This document shows, one piece after another, positions 8,805 to 18,167 of a stretch of DNA of 64,000 nucleotides. Position numbers and translations under genes: made by a program. Positions within the stretch are counted from its first letter, which is position 1; every line of letters begins with the position of its first letter. The stretch spans positions 62,001 to 126,000 of the forward strand of contig CAWBGJ010000008.1 in the NCBI GenBank assembly GCA_963788325.1, given 5' to 3'. Source of the stretch: Prado023 sp963788325 (GTDB taxonomy: Bacteria; Actinomycetota; Actinomycetes; S36-B12; CAIYMF01). The notes beneath the pieces were generated by a model that searched no databases, was not told the DNA's origin, and saw only the letters and a list, made by a program, of their open reading frames with translations.

Positions 8805-9077
8805 ATGAATGACGTCACCGGTTTGGCGGTCGCCTTGACTGCCACCGCTCGGACCCGGGCGCAGCAGCTCGCCCGAGATCTGCAAGCCGCGCAACGGCGC
8901 CTGCACGCCGCCGGCACCACCCTCACCACGGCCCGGCAGGCGTACGCGCGAGCAGCCGATGAGTACCGCGAGCTGTACGCGCAAGCCACCCAGGTCTGGT
9001 CCGCCGACGAGCTCGCAGCGGCGGGCGCAGCACCTCCACCGCCACCGCCGGCCCCCCGTCGGAGGGCTGAGAAGTGA
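8805..9077 (+). CDS. small helical (coiled-coil) protein
   Basis: A 90-residue protein with a strong Shine-Dalgarno (CAGGAGG, 5 bp before ATG). Residues 5-70 are Ala/Arg/Gln-rich with heptad-like spacing (ARTRAQQLARDLQAAQRRLHAA), so a coiled coil is expected. The tail is proline-rich (PPPPPPAPRRR). No family recognised. It opens the plus-strand block leading to the mobilisation genes, so it may be an accessory mobilisation or DNA-binding protein; that is inference from position only. Confidence 0.6.
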   Translation: MNDVTGLAVALTATARTRAQQLARDLQAAQRRLHAAGTTLTTARQAYARAADEYRELYAQATQVWSADELAAAGAAPPPPPPAPRRRAEK

Positions 9078-9318
9078 GGTCTTCGACACGTGTCACCATG
9101 GTTCCCCCGCGCACTGATCGGGCCCTTTCGTCCCTGTGGATGACTGTTTTGCAGGCAAGATATAGGGAGGGGGACGACGCCGTGCGGCGTCCCTGTGGAC
9201 GCGTCGGCGTCCCCGCGCGTATTCATCGCGCGTCCCTGCTGCGGCAGGCAAGTCCCCTTTCGGGAACCGGAGTCCCCCCTCGGGCCAGCGCGTCCCTGCT
9301 GGCTGGACGGCCAAGGAC

Positions 9319-10298
9319 GTGACCGCCGAGACGACCCGAGTCACCGTAACGCCGCCCGACGGGGGCCCGTCCCGGGATCGGGCCCACCCGCGGGAGGGGC
9401 TCACAGACGTCGACGGCGAGCTCGAGTCGCGTCGACGGGTTCGGGTGCGGGAGGTGCGGCCGACGTGGTCCGCGCGGGAGTGGGCGACTGTGTCGACTGC
9501 GGCTGCGGCGGCCGGGATGGCGCCGGCGACCTGGGCGTCTCAGGTGGTCGTGGGTGGACTCGTCGTGGAGGGGGAGCGCCGGGTGCCGCCGAGGTGCACC
9601 TCTCGGGCGCTGCTGTGGGGCCAGGTGCTGGAGCGGTGGCAGTCGGTGTCCTGGGCGATCGTCGCACTGCGCGAGCGGACCGACCCCGGGCAATGGGCCC
9701 GGGCCAGCCAGGTTGTGGGACGGGCCGGTGTGGTCATCACTACCCAGGCCGACACCCTGCCCGGTGTCGAACGTGCACGCGCCGCCGAGGTCTGCCGTGT
9801 CGCGGCTGAGTCGATGAGGACGATCGGGCCGGGCGTGCGGGGCAGTTCCAGACACGCGCTGCGCGGCGGGCAGGCGGGCGGCGGGCACCGGGCGAAGGTC
9901 CTGTTCACGCCGGCCGATCACCAGACCCTTGCGCAGGCCTGCCATGCCGCCGGCTGGACCGTGTCGGACTACGTCGCAGCGGTCACCACCTTGGCCGCGT
10001 GGCTGGCGTTGACCGGATCGGACGTCCCGGACGACATCGCGCTGCTCGAGGAGCTGCTCGGGCCTGGCCCGTGCGACGGCCTCGGACGCGACCGGGCTTC
10101 TGGCCGCCCCGGCTGGTGACGTGGACGCCGCCGGGTGGGAGCGCTTCACCAGCCGGGTGGCCGAGGTCGGGTCGATGGTCGATGTGGCCCGCGCCCGCCG
10201 GTCGACCGCCGGGCCCGGATGCTGCTTTGGCGACCTTGGTTCCGCGGGCCTGTGTGGCGCTGGGCTGGGCGGCCGCGTGGGGGGTGCACCCGCAGTGA
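9319..10298 (+). CDS. MobC-like mobilisation accessory protein (3' end frameshifted)
   Basis: The first frame (GTG 9319 to 10119) encodes 266 residues with two similar ribbon-helix-helix-like segments: RPTWSAREWATVSTAAAAAG (about 47-66) and LFTPADHQTLAQACHAAGWT (about 193-212). This is the layout of relaxosome proteins of the MobC type. After DGLGRD the coding pattern passes to a second frame (LLAAPAGDVDAAGWERF) and then to a third that ends at 10298, where the TGA overlaps the GTG start of the relaxase (GTGA). So the true gene probably runs to 10298 with two indels. It would bind oriT and help the relaxase. Family assignment is by motif and position, not by full similarity. Confidence 0.5.
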
Positions 10299-11398
10299 TC
10301 GTCAAGGTGCTGCCCCGCAAGGGTGGATCGACGCGGGCTTCGGCCCGCAAGCTGATGGCCTACCTGCTGGGCCCCGGCGATCTCGCGCGGCGCCGAGCAG
10401 GGTCGAGACCGGCGAGCTGGGCAACCGGCACACCGAGCCGACGGTGGTCGCCAGCTGGGACCCGATCCGCACCGCCACCTGGGCCCAGCAGTGCCGGGCC
10501 GTGGACTGGTCCGAGCCGGACGCCGCCTGGCGTGCCCTGCACACCCTGGCCCAGGGCATCGGCGACGAGACGGCAGCCGGGGTCCGGCTGGAGGACACCG
10601 CTCAGCCGCGCAACGCCGGTCTGGCACACGATCATGGCCGCCCACCCCGACGACGGCCAACTCACCGACGACCAATGGCAGGCGATCGCCGCCCGGCTGA
10701 TGCACCAGACCGGCCTGCACCCCGACGGCTCGGACAACCCGGTCCGATGGGTCGCCGTGCGGCACGGCCCCAACGCCGCCGGCGCGGACCACATCCACGT
10801 CATGGCCGTCCTGGCACGCCTCGACGGAACCCGCGCATCGATCCACAACGACGTGTTCGCCGCCCAAGGCCGCCGCCCGCTGGGCCGAGCAGGAGTTCGG
10901 GCTGACCCCCGGCCGCGGGCCGCACCTCACCGACCGACCCGGGCCAAGGGGTGCGCGCCGACCGGCCCAGCCAGCCGCTCGGACATGGCCGCCGCGACCA
11001 AGACCGGACCGCCCTACCCCAAGCCGCCAGCGATGGAGCCGACCCACGTGGGAGCGGGTGCAGCAGGAAGGCCGGGACCGGATGTGGACCCGGCAGGGCC
11101 GCGCCCGAGCCGCCGTCCTCTCGGCGGCCGCCCGGGCCATCTCCGGGCGAGCACCTGATCGCCCTCGTCGAGGAGCAGGGCTACCAGGTGCGGCTGCGCT
11201 ACTCGCACACCAACCCCGGGCAGATCACCGGCTGGAGCGTCGTCGCCCCACCGGACAAGCGGGCACGCACCCCCAAGGCGTTCGCCGGGCGCACGCTCGG
11301 GTCGGACTGCACCTGGCCGGCGCTGATGGCGCACATCAACGCCCGCGGCCTGTCCGACGGGCTGGGCATCATCCATGGTCAGGAAGGACAGGCGATGA
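10295..11398 (+). pseudogene. MobA/VirD2-type relaxase, several frame breaks
   Basis: This would be the DNA nickase that starts conjugative transfer at oriT. It begins at GTG 10295 with VIVKVLPRKGGSTRASARKL, a common start of actinobacterial relaxases. Reading then shifts frame near 10395 (HTEPTVVASWDPI), near 10620 (MAAHPDDGQLTDDQWQAIA), near 10880 (RWAEQEFGLTPGRGPHL) and near 11140 (HLIALVEEQGYQVRLRYSHT). The metal-binding His cluster is present as GADHIHVMAVLA. In the starting frame a TGA at 11396-11398 would overlap the next ATG. The protein is conserved between breaks, so these are more likely sequencing indels than decay. About 365 residues when joined. Confidence 0.65.
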
Positions 11399-12224
11399 TC
11401 GACCGAGCGCGGATGGCCGCCGCCGGGTGGGGAGCGGAGTTCATCGACCAGGTCATCGCCAATGACCAGGCCCTGATCGACGCTGGACCGGACGCCGATC
11501 CCGCGCTGGCGTACTGGATGCGTGACGTGTTCTGGCAGGTCGCCTGGACCCTCGAACAATCCCACGGCCGGCACGGAGTCTGGACCGACGCCGCCTACCT
11601 GTACTCGGCCATCGCCACCGGCGGCCCGCCCGCACCCCCGACCGAGATCCGGGCCGCCCTCGATGATCTGCACGCCCAGTACGACCTGGCCCGCGCCTAC
11701 CTGGACAGCATCGAGGCCCACGCAGCCCACCGGGACGAGGAAGCAGCCGCGATGGCCGCAGCGCAGCACGGCCGTGGACCGGTGGGCCGACTCGCTGGCG
11801 GCGCGACCCCACGTCCCCAAGTACCTGTCCTCCCCCGGCGGCGCCCAGTACGCCGGCACCGCGGCCGTCGTCGCCATCGCACTGACCACCGCCGACATCC
11901 GCACCCACACGGCCGCACTTCACCACGCAGCCGAGGTACACCGGGCACAGGCCCAGCAACTGCGCACGCTCTCGGCCGCAGGATGCCGCAAGCGCTGGAC
12001 TACCTCGACGCAGCAACTGCGGCCGTGGATCGCGGCCGCCAAACAACAGGAGGCTCACCTGCTCGCCGCGCTCGACGCCCACGCGGCCGCGAACACCCAG
12101 TGGCGCGAGGCAGCCGGACGCCTGCTCGCCGAGGCGCGCGCCACGGGCGACCACGACACCGTAGCGCGTCTCCGGCCTGGACACCGCCTACCGACGCCGC
12201 GCCCCCCTGCCGGTCGCACCGTAG
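11395..12224 (+). pseudogene. relaxase-associated hypothetical protein, frameshifted
   Basis: ATG 11395 overlaps the presumed relaxase stop (ATGA). The first frame reads MIDRARMAAAGWGAEFIDQV and continues about 125 residues, with WMRDVFWQVAWTLEQSHG. It then passes near 11765 to a second frame with a long hydrophobic-centred helix (GTAAVVAIALTTADI) and an Ala/Gln-rich helical tail, and finishes in a third frame (SGLDTAYRRRAPLPVAP) at a TAG 12222-12224. It is thus a mostly helical, probably membrane-contacting protein cotranscribed with the relaxase. No family recognised. Breaks are single-base, as elsewhere. Confidence 0.45.
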
Positions 12225-12274
12225 CCGCACTACCGTGCCGTAGCCCACGCGGCCACCACCACGAAAGGAGACCC

Positions 12275-12697
12275 ATGCGCAGCGCCGCCGCCACAGCCCG
12301 GCAACTACCTCGGCGACGACCCCGATCTCACAGCCGAGCTCGGCCAGCGACTCGCCTCCACCGCGCAGACCGCTCAAGGACTCATCACCAACTACCTGTT
12401 CTACGGACAGCGGCGGTCGGCCGATCAGCAACTGGCCGATCGGGACGACCGCGACGCCGAACGCCGGACGGGAGCGGACGCGCGGACACAGCCCGAGCCG
12501 GCGACCGCCACGCTGTCGCCGACGCCGCGCGCGAGAGCCCGCCGACGATCTCGATCGACGCCCCCCGCCCGGAGGTCCGGCCTGTCGAGTCGACCTGTCA
12601 CCGACCGGCAGGCCGAGACGGCGCGCGGTTGACCTTCCGGAGTCGTCGCCCCGCAGGCCGCCGGTCGAGGACCAGTCAGCGCACCCTGCCCCGCTGA
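12275..12697 (+). pseudogene. small hypothetical protein of the mobilisation block, frameshifted
   Basis: A good ribosome site (AAAGGAGA) precedes ATG 12275. After about seven codons the coding signal moves to another frame: PGNYLGDDPDLTAELGQRLA, then TAQGLITNYLFYGQRRSADQ and an Asp/Arg-rich stretch. Near 12500 it appears to move again (AARESPPTISIDAPRPEV). The protein would be about 140 residues, partly helical and acidic/basic. No family recognised. It follows the relaxase block closely and is probably part of the same transcript. Confidence 0.4.
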
Positions 12698-12870
12698 TCC
12701 GGGCGACCAGCAGCACGACCGATCGAGGACCCCCTGGCGGTCGACGCCCTGGCCGACGACCCCAGCCACCGCGACCCCCTCGCCGACCCCAGTCGCGGCG
12801 GTCGGCCCCGGGCGAGTCACACTGAGTGCCCAGGGCCCGGCCGTCGGGCGCTGACGCGAAGGGGACCGGC

Positions 12871-13700
12871 ATGGACATGGCAGCCTGGCTGTGGGAACGC
12901 GTCGAACGCCGCGACGCTCCCGCCGTGCTCGCCCACGCCCTGAGCCTCGCCTCCGACCCGCGACGCACTCCTGCGGCAGGCCGCCATCACCGAGCAGTGG
13001 GACCAGCTGGCCGTGGCATCCGCCGAAGCCGCTGAGGTCGCCCGACACGTCGGCTGGTCCCGCTCCGGACCCGACGCCGTGACGGCCATCTGCCACTGGA
13101 TCTCCGCCGACCGGACCCTGCGAGGCATCCCGCCGGCGGACCGGGCCGCTCCCCTCGCGCACGCGGCACTCGCCGCCTGGGTGGCACCGGCGAACTCGCC
13201 AATCGGCTCGCGGCATCGACGCCCCTGAGCACCCAAGCAGTCCGCGGACTTCGAACAGCGTCCTCAGCCACGAGGCGGCATGGCTTCAATCGATCGACGA
13301 CGTCGAAGCGCGCCTGGGCGACGGACCAGACGCTTCAGGCGACGTCCTGGACGACGATCAAACTCGATCCGTACTCGTGCGACATGCCGCACGTACTGGC
13401 GAGTGGGAAGACCTCTTGAGCCTCGCCGTGGAGGCCCAGCAGAACGGGGACGCCGACGAGTCGAGGAATAGCCACGCCCAGCAGGTTGCCCAGCTCAGCG
13501 CATGGATGATGGGCCACGGAGAACACCCAGCGCCGGAATCCCGCACCCGAGCCGAGATCGCCGAGATCCTGGTAGGCACCGGGTGGATAGAGACCGAGGA
13601 TCATGACGCGGGCGTCGGCCACACCGAAGACCCCGGGCCACACACCACCCCCGCGGCTCCAACCCTCAACGCGGAACCCGAACCCACCGCGGGCCGCTGA
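12871..13700 (+). pseudogene. hypothetical protein, frameshifted
   Basis: It starts MDMAAWLWERVERRDAPAVL at 12871. The open reading then continues in a second frame (LRQAAITEQWDQLAVASAEA ... VGWSRSGPDAVTAICHWISA) and ends in a third (SHEAAWLQSIDDVEARLGDG ... LSAWMMGHGEHPAPESRTRA) at 13700. Joined, it is about 275 residues, mostly helical, with an acidic middle (DDQTRSVLV). It has no signal peptide or membrane segment. No family recognised. It closes the mobilisation block; the 243 bp that follow hold no gene. Confidence 0.45.
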
Positions 13701-13943
13701 CCCACACCGTGCGACGCCCACTGTGACGCTCGACGGAACGGTCCGCCTCTCGTACTCGCGCCCTGGACGTCACGACGGTTGGCCCTGATCCAACCCGAGG
13801 TTGCACGCAGGAGGTTCCGGGGAAGGCAGCGCGCGCTCAAGGTCGGCCCTGCTCGAGCCGGAGTAGCACTCCACCTGCCAGGTCTGCGAAACGCTCTGTA
13901 GTCGGTCAGCGGCTTTGGTCGGGCGGTCTGGTTGGCTTGAGGC

Positions 13944-16514
13944 GTGGGCGGAGTCGAGACCAGTCGCGGCATCGCGTATCAGAACGCCCAGGGCGTCCTG
14001 ACCGCTCTCGAAGTGCTTAACAACGACTCACTTGCGGGCATGCGGATCGAAGGAAGCGCAGACATCCTCGACATCGAGACCTATCGAACGTCTGGGACGT
14101 TGGCGGTTGGCAAACAGGTCAAGACACGAGTCTCGAGCCGGCCGTGGGGCAAGGCGCCGATCCTCGACGCCATCAACCGCTGGCTACTCCTCGACATCGC
14201 TGACGCCGACTTCGAGTTCGTCACCGACGGCGTCCTAGGTCCCGCGGCTTCCGAACTTGGAGACGCGTTGGATCGTGCCCGCGATGGGCACTCTCAGCCG
14301 CTGGCGGCCTTCCTAGAACTTGACGACTCGGATCCCAGACTCACACGGCTGGCCCGGACCAAGGTTCGCCAGGACGTCACCGGCGCCGAAGCCGTGCTTG
14401 CCATCGCGGAGCGCCAGGTGTGTTCGATGCTCCCGGGCGCGCGCACCAAACAGGACCTCCGGGCAGCGGCAAGGCGGGCCGTGGACGCCCTCCTGCGTGA
14501 TCTCGCATCGCGGGCTGGCAGCAGCGAGGAGTCCGAGCGGATCGTCACGAAGCAGCAGATCAGCGACCTGCTCGGGGGAGTCCGCGGAGTGCCGGAGGCT
14601 GACCGCTGGACTCGTGTTCGGCCCGAATCTCTGAGCTTGATGGCCGAGGCGGTATCGAACCTGGTTGAGCTCAAGTTGCACGATGACCTCGCCCCGCCGG
14701 GCTCACCCGCTTTGCCGCTCGAGGACCTTGTGAGCAGAGACACGGTCGTGCTGCTGAGCGGCCGCACAGGTTCTGGAAAGACGAGCGCGGTCGAGGTGGC
14801 GACCCAGCGCGGTGCCGCGGCCGGCCGAGCGCTGATTCGTGGTCATGCCGAGTCCTACGTCTCGGGGCGGCTGGCAGATCTTGTCGCCGACGCTCTTTCG
14901 ATTCTGGTCGGCCGACCACTACCCACCGTTACGGGCCAGCAGGCTTTGGCTGACTCAGGAGTCACTCTCGTGATCGATGGCGCCTCTGAGATTCCCGTGC
15001 AGATGCGAAACGACCTTCGAGACGAGCTGCGGCCCATTCTGACGACGCCGAACGGTGCCCGGGTCGTTGTGGTCGGTCGCGACCGGGCAACGCTCATGAG
15101 CCTCCTTCCCACGTCGGTCGAACCCCGACGACTGAGCCCGGCAGCACTCGATCACTTCCAGCGAACAGAGATCATCCGGTGCGACAGCAATGTTGCCCCC
15201 CTCTTGCGAGAACACCCCGAGGCTGCCCAGGAACGCATTATTGGCGACCTGATCCGCAGAGTCGAGCGACCGCTTGGCGACGCTGCAGGAAACCCGATGC
15301 TGTTCACGATGGCGCTCCAATTCGCGGTGTCCGGCGAGGAGTTTGACACCGACGCGGCCCTGTACGCAGCCGCGATCACCCGGTTGGCCGAACGCGCAAA
15401 GGTGACTCACGTCGACCTCACCTGCGCCGCGCTGGGGATCGTCTTCGCTGGTCTGCTCGATAGCGGTCGACGGTTCGTCTACCCCCGCGAGTACCGACTG
15501 CTGTTGAGCTCGGCGGTTGACGGACTCGCGGGGACCTACTTCGGAGCGGATGAGGAGGTTATCGCCGCGAATGTGACCCGGAGCGGCCTGCTGGTCCCGC
15601 TGGGCGCCACCCAGGTTCTCGTGCCGATGCACGACTCCTATGCGGACTACCTCGCTGGTCTGGCTCACGCCCAGGGTTTGGTGCCCATGCCTGAACAGCT
15701 GACGGCCGGCGACGAACGCCGCCTTGAGTTCTCCGCCCAGGCCGGCGGCCTGACCGGACCCTTGGTTGACAAGGTCGCACGCGACCTGCCCTTCATGTCC
15801 GTGCGCCTGGCCGCCTTTGACTCAAGACGCATCTCCGACACCGACAGTCCGACCCAGGTGGCCTCCGTTCTATCCCGCCTTCTGCCCTCCGACGACTCCC
15901 GCTCGCCGGTGCTCGCACGAACAGGCGCCCAGATCGTCGCTGCGCTCGCGACCGGCATCGAACCCGGTTGGCTCGACGAATCGGAGCTCTTGGCGGCCGC
16001 CCAGGGCTCGCCGCGGATCGTCCTAGCCCTTGACGACAGTCAGCTGACCGCAGCGGTACGGCTGTGGCGTGCTGTCCTCCTCGCGCGCACACGGTCGCCC
16101 GAGGCGCTTCCGGCTCGGAAGCCTGCATCGGCCGCGGATGCGGTGGACCTCCTCCGGGAGCACTTTGAGCAGCGACGCGACCACCTCCTTCGACTGATCG
16201 CCACGATTAGCCCGCCAGGGCACGACGATCTGGTACGCGCCACGCTAGGCCCCCTTGGCCTCACGGCAACGGTCACAACTGCGACGAACATCCCCACATT
16301 CAGCGAGTTCCCGATCGTGTACGAGCACACAGACGACATCAGGATCGTGATGTCTGGCGACGACGACACGCTGGGCGGCCACACGCGCACCGTCGCCGCG
16401 AGCCACGGCAGCTCGAGCGTGGACGCCATGTTGCGGCTCCCGCCAAACGCCGATGCCGCGGGCCTAGTCCGGAAGGCCTTGGAGGATGTCACCGAAGGAG
16501 GCTGGCTCCAGTGA
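13944..16514 (+). CDS. nuclease-STAND ATPase, probable antiphage defence protein
   Basis: An 856-residue, three-part protein. Residues about 5-70 show a restriction-like endonuclease signature of the DUF4297/Cap4 type: SRGIAYQNAQGVLTALEVL, Glu36 and Asp40 in RIEGSADILDIE, and Gln58-x-Lys60 in GKQVKTR. Residues about 265-420 form a STAND/NACHT-like P-loop ATPase with Walker A SGRTGSGKTS, Walker B TLVIDGASEI and a sensor-like VVVVGRDR. The C-terminal ~430 residues are helical with no clear repeats and may sense the trigger. This effector-ATPase-sensor order is that of Avs/NACHT-type defence proteins, where sensing unleashes the nuclease. GTG 13944 start. The TGA overlaps the start of the next gene (GTGA), so the two are coupled. 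The defence role is inference. Confidence 0.75.
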   Translation: MGGVETSRGIAYQNAQGVLTALEVLNNDSLAGMRIEGSADILDIETYRTSGTLAVGKQVKTRVSSRPWGKAPILDAINRWLLLDIADADFEFVTDGVLGPAASELGDALDRARDGHSQPLAAFLELDDSDPRLTRLARTKVRQDVTGAEAVLAIAERQVCSMLPGARTKQDLRAAARRAVDALLRDLASRAGSSEESERIVTKQQISDLLGGVRGVPEADRWTRVRPESLSLMAEAVSNLVELKLHDDLAPPGSPALPLEDLVSRDTVVLLSGRTGSGKTSAVEVATQRGAAAGRALIRGHAESYVSGRLADLVADALSILVGRPLPTVTGQQALADSGVTLVIDGASEIPVQMRNDLRDELRPILTTPNGARVVVVGRDRATLMSLLPTSVEPRRLSPAALDHFQRTEIIRCDSNVAPLLREHPEAAQERIIGDLIRRVERPLGDAAGNPMLFTMALQFAVSGEEFDTDAALYAAAITRLAERAKVTHVDLTCAALGIVFAGLLDSGRRFVYPREYRLLLSSAVDGLAGTYFGADEEVIAANVTRSGLLVPLGATQVLVPMHDSYADYLAGLAHAQGLVPMPEQLTAGDERRLEFSAQAGGLTGPLVDKVARDLPFMSVRLAAFDSRRISDTDSPTQVASVLSRLLPSDDSRSPVLARTGAQIVAALATGIEPGWLDESELLAAAQGSPRIVLALDDSQLTAAVRLWRAVLLARTRSPEALPARKPASAADAVDLLREHFEQRRDHLLRLIATISPPGHDDLVRATLGPLGLTATVTTATNIPTFSEFPIVYEHTDDIRIVMSGDDDTLGGHTRTVAASHGSSSVDAMLRLPPNADAAGLVRKALEDVTEGGWLQ

Positions 16515-17605
16515 CGACGGAAGCCGTCTGGTCCGCGGTCGCCGATCTCGCCGAGGCATGGGCCAAAACGCCCCTGATCCGAAAACTCAACACGATTGCC
16601 GCCACGGGGACACCTGCCAAGTCCGCGATCGCCAAGCTGCTCCAAGAACTCGATGCGGGCGGCGCGCAGGATCTGCAGGCCATCCTCTTGCGCTCGCCAC
16701 CCAGGTTCGGTATGGCCTGTCAGTCCAACCCTACGCGACCAAGGATGTCCGTAGTGAGGAGCTCGGCGAGTTCCAGAGGCTGGCCCAGCGGGTCGAGGTT
16801 GCGCACTTCTCGACTGTGGCGTGGATGCGCTCCCGACTCCCTGGGTATCCCATGCTCAGCGCCCCGCAGCTCGTCCGGGAGTCGGCGTGGACGACTGAGG
16901 CGTGGACGCATCGGTACCCTTGGAGGCGAGCCGACCTTGCGGCGGGCCTCCAGTACCAGGATCAGATTGAGGCCGCCTCTCTCCTCGGATCCCCGGAAGA
17001 AGTCCGACTCGCACGCCTGACAACGGCGCTTTCGAGCGCGCTGAAGCTGACGCCCGAATGGCTTGCCTTCGGAGCTTGCTCGAGCGGGTTTGACCTCGTC
17101 GGACCTGGACCACCTCAAGGCCGCGTGCGCGGAGCTGCGGGGCCTGCTTGCGGCCGACGTCATCGATCGGCACGAGCCGAACTTAGCGATGCGTCGCGCC
17201 CAGTACCGCGAGCACTACACCCGACAGGTCGTCGAGACGATGACTGGAGCTGCGGGTGCTTACGCCCGCGCCTTGGGGGCGGTCAACGACGTCATCGACC
17301 TGGTCACTGTCGACGTCCTAGCACAGCTCATCCGATTCGGGCGCCCGGTTCCGATTGTGCCAACGTCCCTGGACCTCGACGAAGCTGGGGAGAACTGGAT
17401 CACGGCCGACCTGACCGAGGAGATGCGCACGATCTTCATCAAACCAGGTCGGCTGGTGCAGCTCGTCAACCCCTTAACTCCCGACTTGATCCGCGTCCAC
17501 GGCACCAGCTTCTCAAGGAACGACCTCACCGCTCGGGTCCGGATACGCGGTCGCGTCCTCCCCGATTCCGGCCCACTACTGAGCCGAAGGTATCTAGATG
17601 GCTAG
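16511..17605 (+). pseudogene. partner gene of the nuclease-STAND protein, unknown family, two frame breaks
   Basis: It overlaps the upstream gene by 4 bp (GTGA), so translation is coupled. Frame 1 reads MTTEAVWSAVADLAEAWAKT. Near 16685 the signal passes to LATQVRYGLSVQPYATKDVR, and near 17062 to LPSELARAGLTSSDLDHLKA, ending at 17605. The second break is explained by one extra C (TGG-C-TTGCCTTCG). Restored length is about 360 residues, soluble and mixed helix/strand, with a conserved-looking end (IFIKPGRLVQLVNPLTPDLI, then VHGTSFSRNDL). I recognise no family. Because it is inseparable from the STAND gene it is probably a required component: an inhibitor, adaptor or sensor. Confidence 0.6.
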
Positions 17606-18167
17606 ACGTCCTCTTCGGTTCAGGTTGGCGATTTCGGGGGCGGCCCGCAGACCTCCCGTCAGCGTCCCTGAGGGCGTGCGGCCCTCCTGGCCTCAAGAAC
17701 GCGTCCTTCCGGCTCCTATGCAGGAGCTAGTGCGGCCCCATCCTGATTGAGCGTGGTCGGCCGTTCTCTTGTCCTATCTCACCCAGCGTGACCAAGGCCG
17801 AAGCGGCCCACACCCGAGGTGAATCTGACCGCTCAAGTGTCGGTCTAAGGTGTCTCGGGGGCTCGTTCGGTCGCTCAATGTGACTGTCTGGTCGTGACGG
17901 CCGGGACGTCCAGCCCTGTCGTCGATAGCCCCGCTGATACTCCGGGCAGGGCTTTCCGCCCAGGACGACGCGTCGAAGCATCCCAGCCTATGGCCGCCCA
18001 GGGGAAGTTTGGGGACCTGCGTTCGGGACGTCCTTCTGCGTCCACGGCCGCTTCCCGACCCCGGTGAGCAGACGTTTCGTCCGGTGCGAGCGTCGCCGGT
18101 GGAGATGCCGTGATTGGATGCCCACGGTACGTCCAACGGCGTCGGACCGACGACAGCGGGGCGATAG
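17606..18167. other. 562-bp stretch without a recognisable gene
   Basis: No convincing coding frame. A stretch at about 17771-17815 (TCTCACCCAGCGTGACC, then AGCGGCCCAC) closely matches 26819-26862, next to an ISL3 transposase remnant, so this may be an insertion-sequence scar. The last ~100 bp would hold the promoter of the gene at 18168. Confidence 0.4.

Noticed and set aside
7484..8812. A 442-codon plus-strand frame that begins with a fair ribosome site just inside the DUF3631 stop.
   Set aside because: It runs entirely antisense to the NERD-domain gene, whose protein motifs are clear. Its own translation is rich in Gly/His/Pro and has no family pattern. Only its first ~40 codons could be real.
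9223..10350. A 375-codon minus-strand frame in the mobilisation region.
   Set aside because: Extremely Arg/Pro-rich; the plus strand carries the MobC-like and relaxase motifs in the same place.
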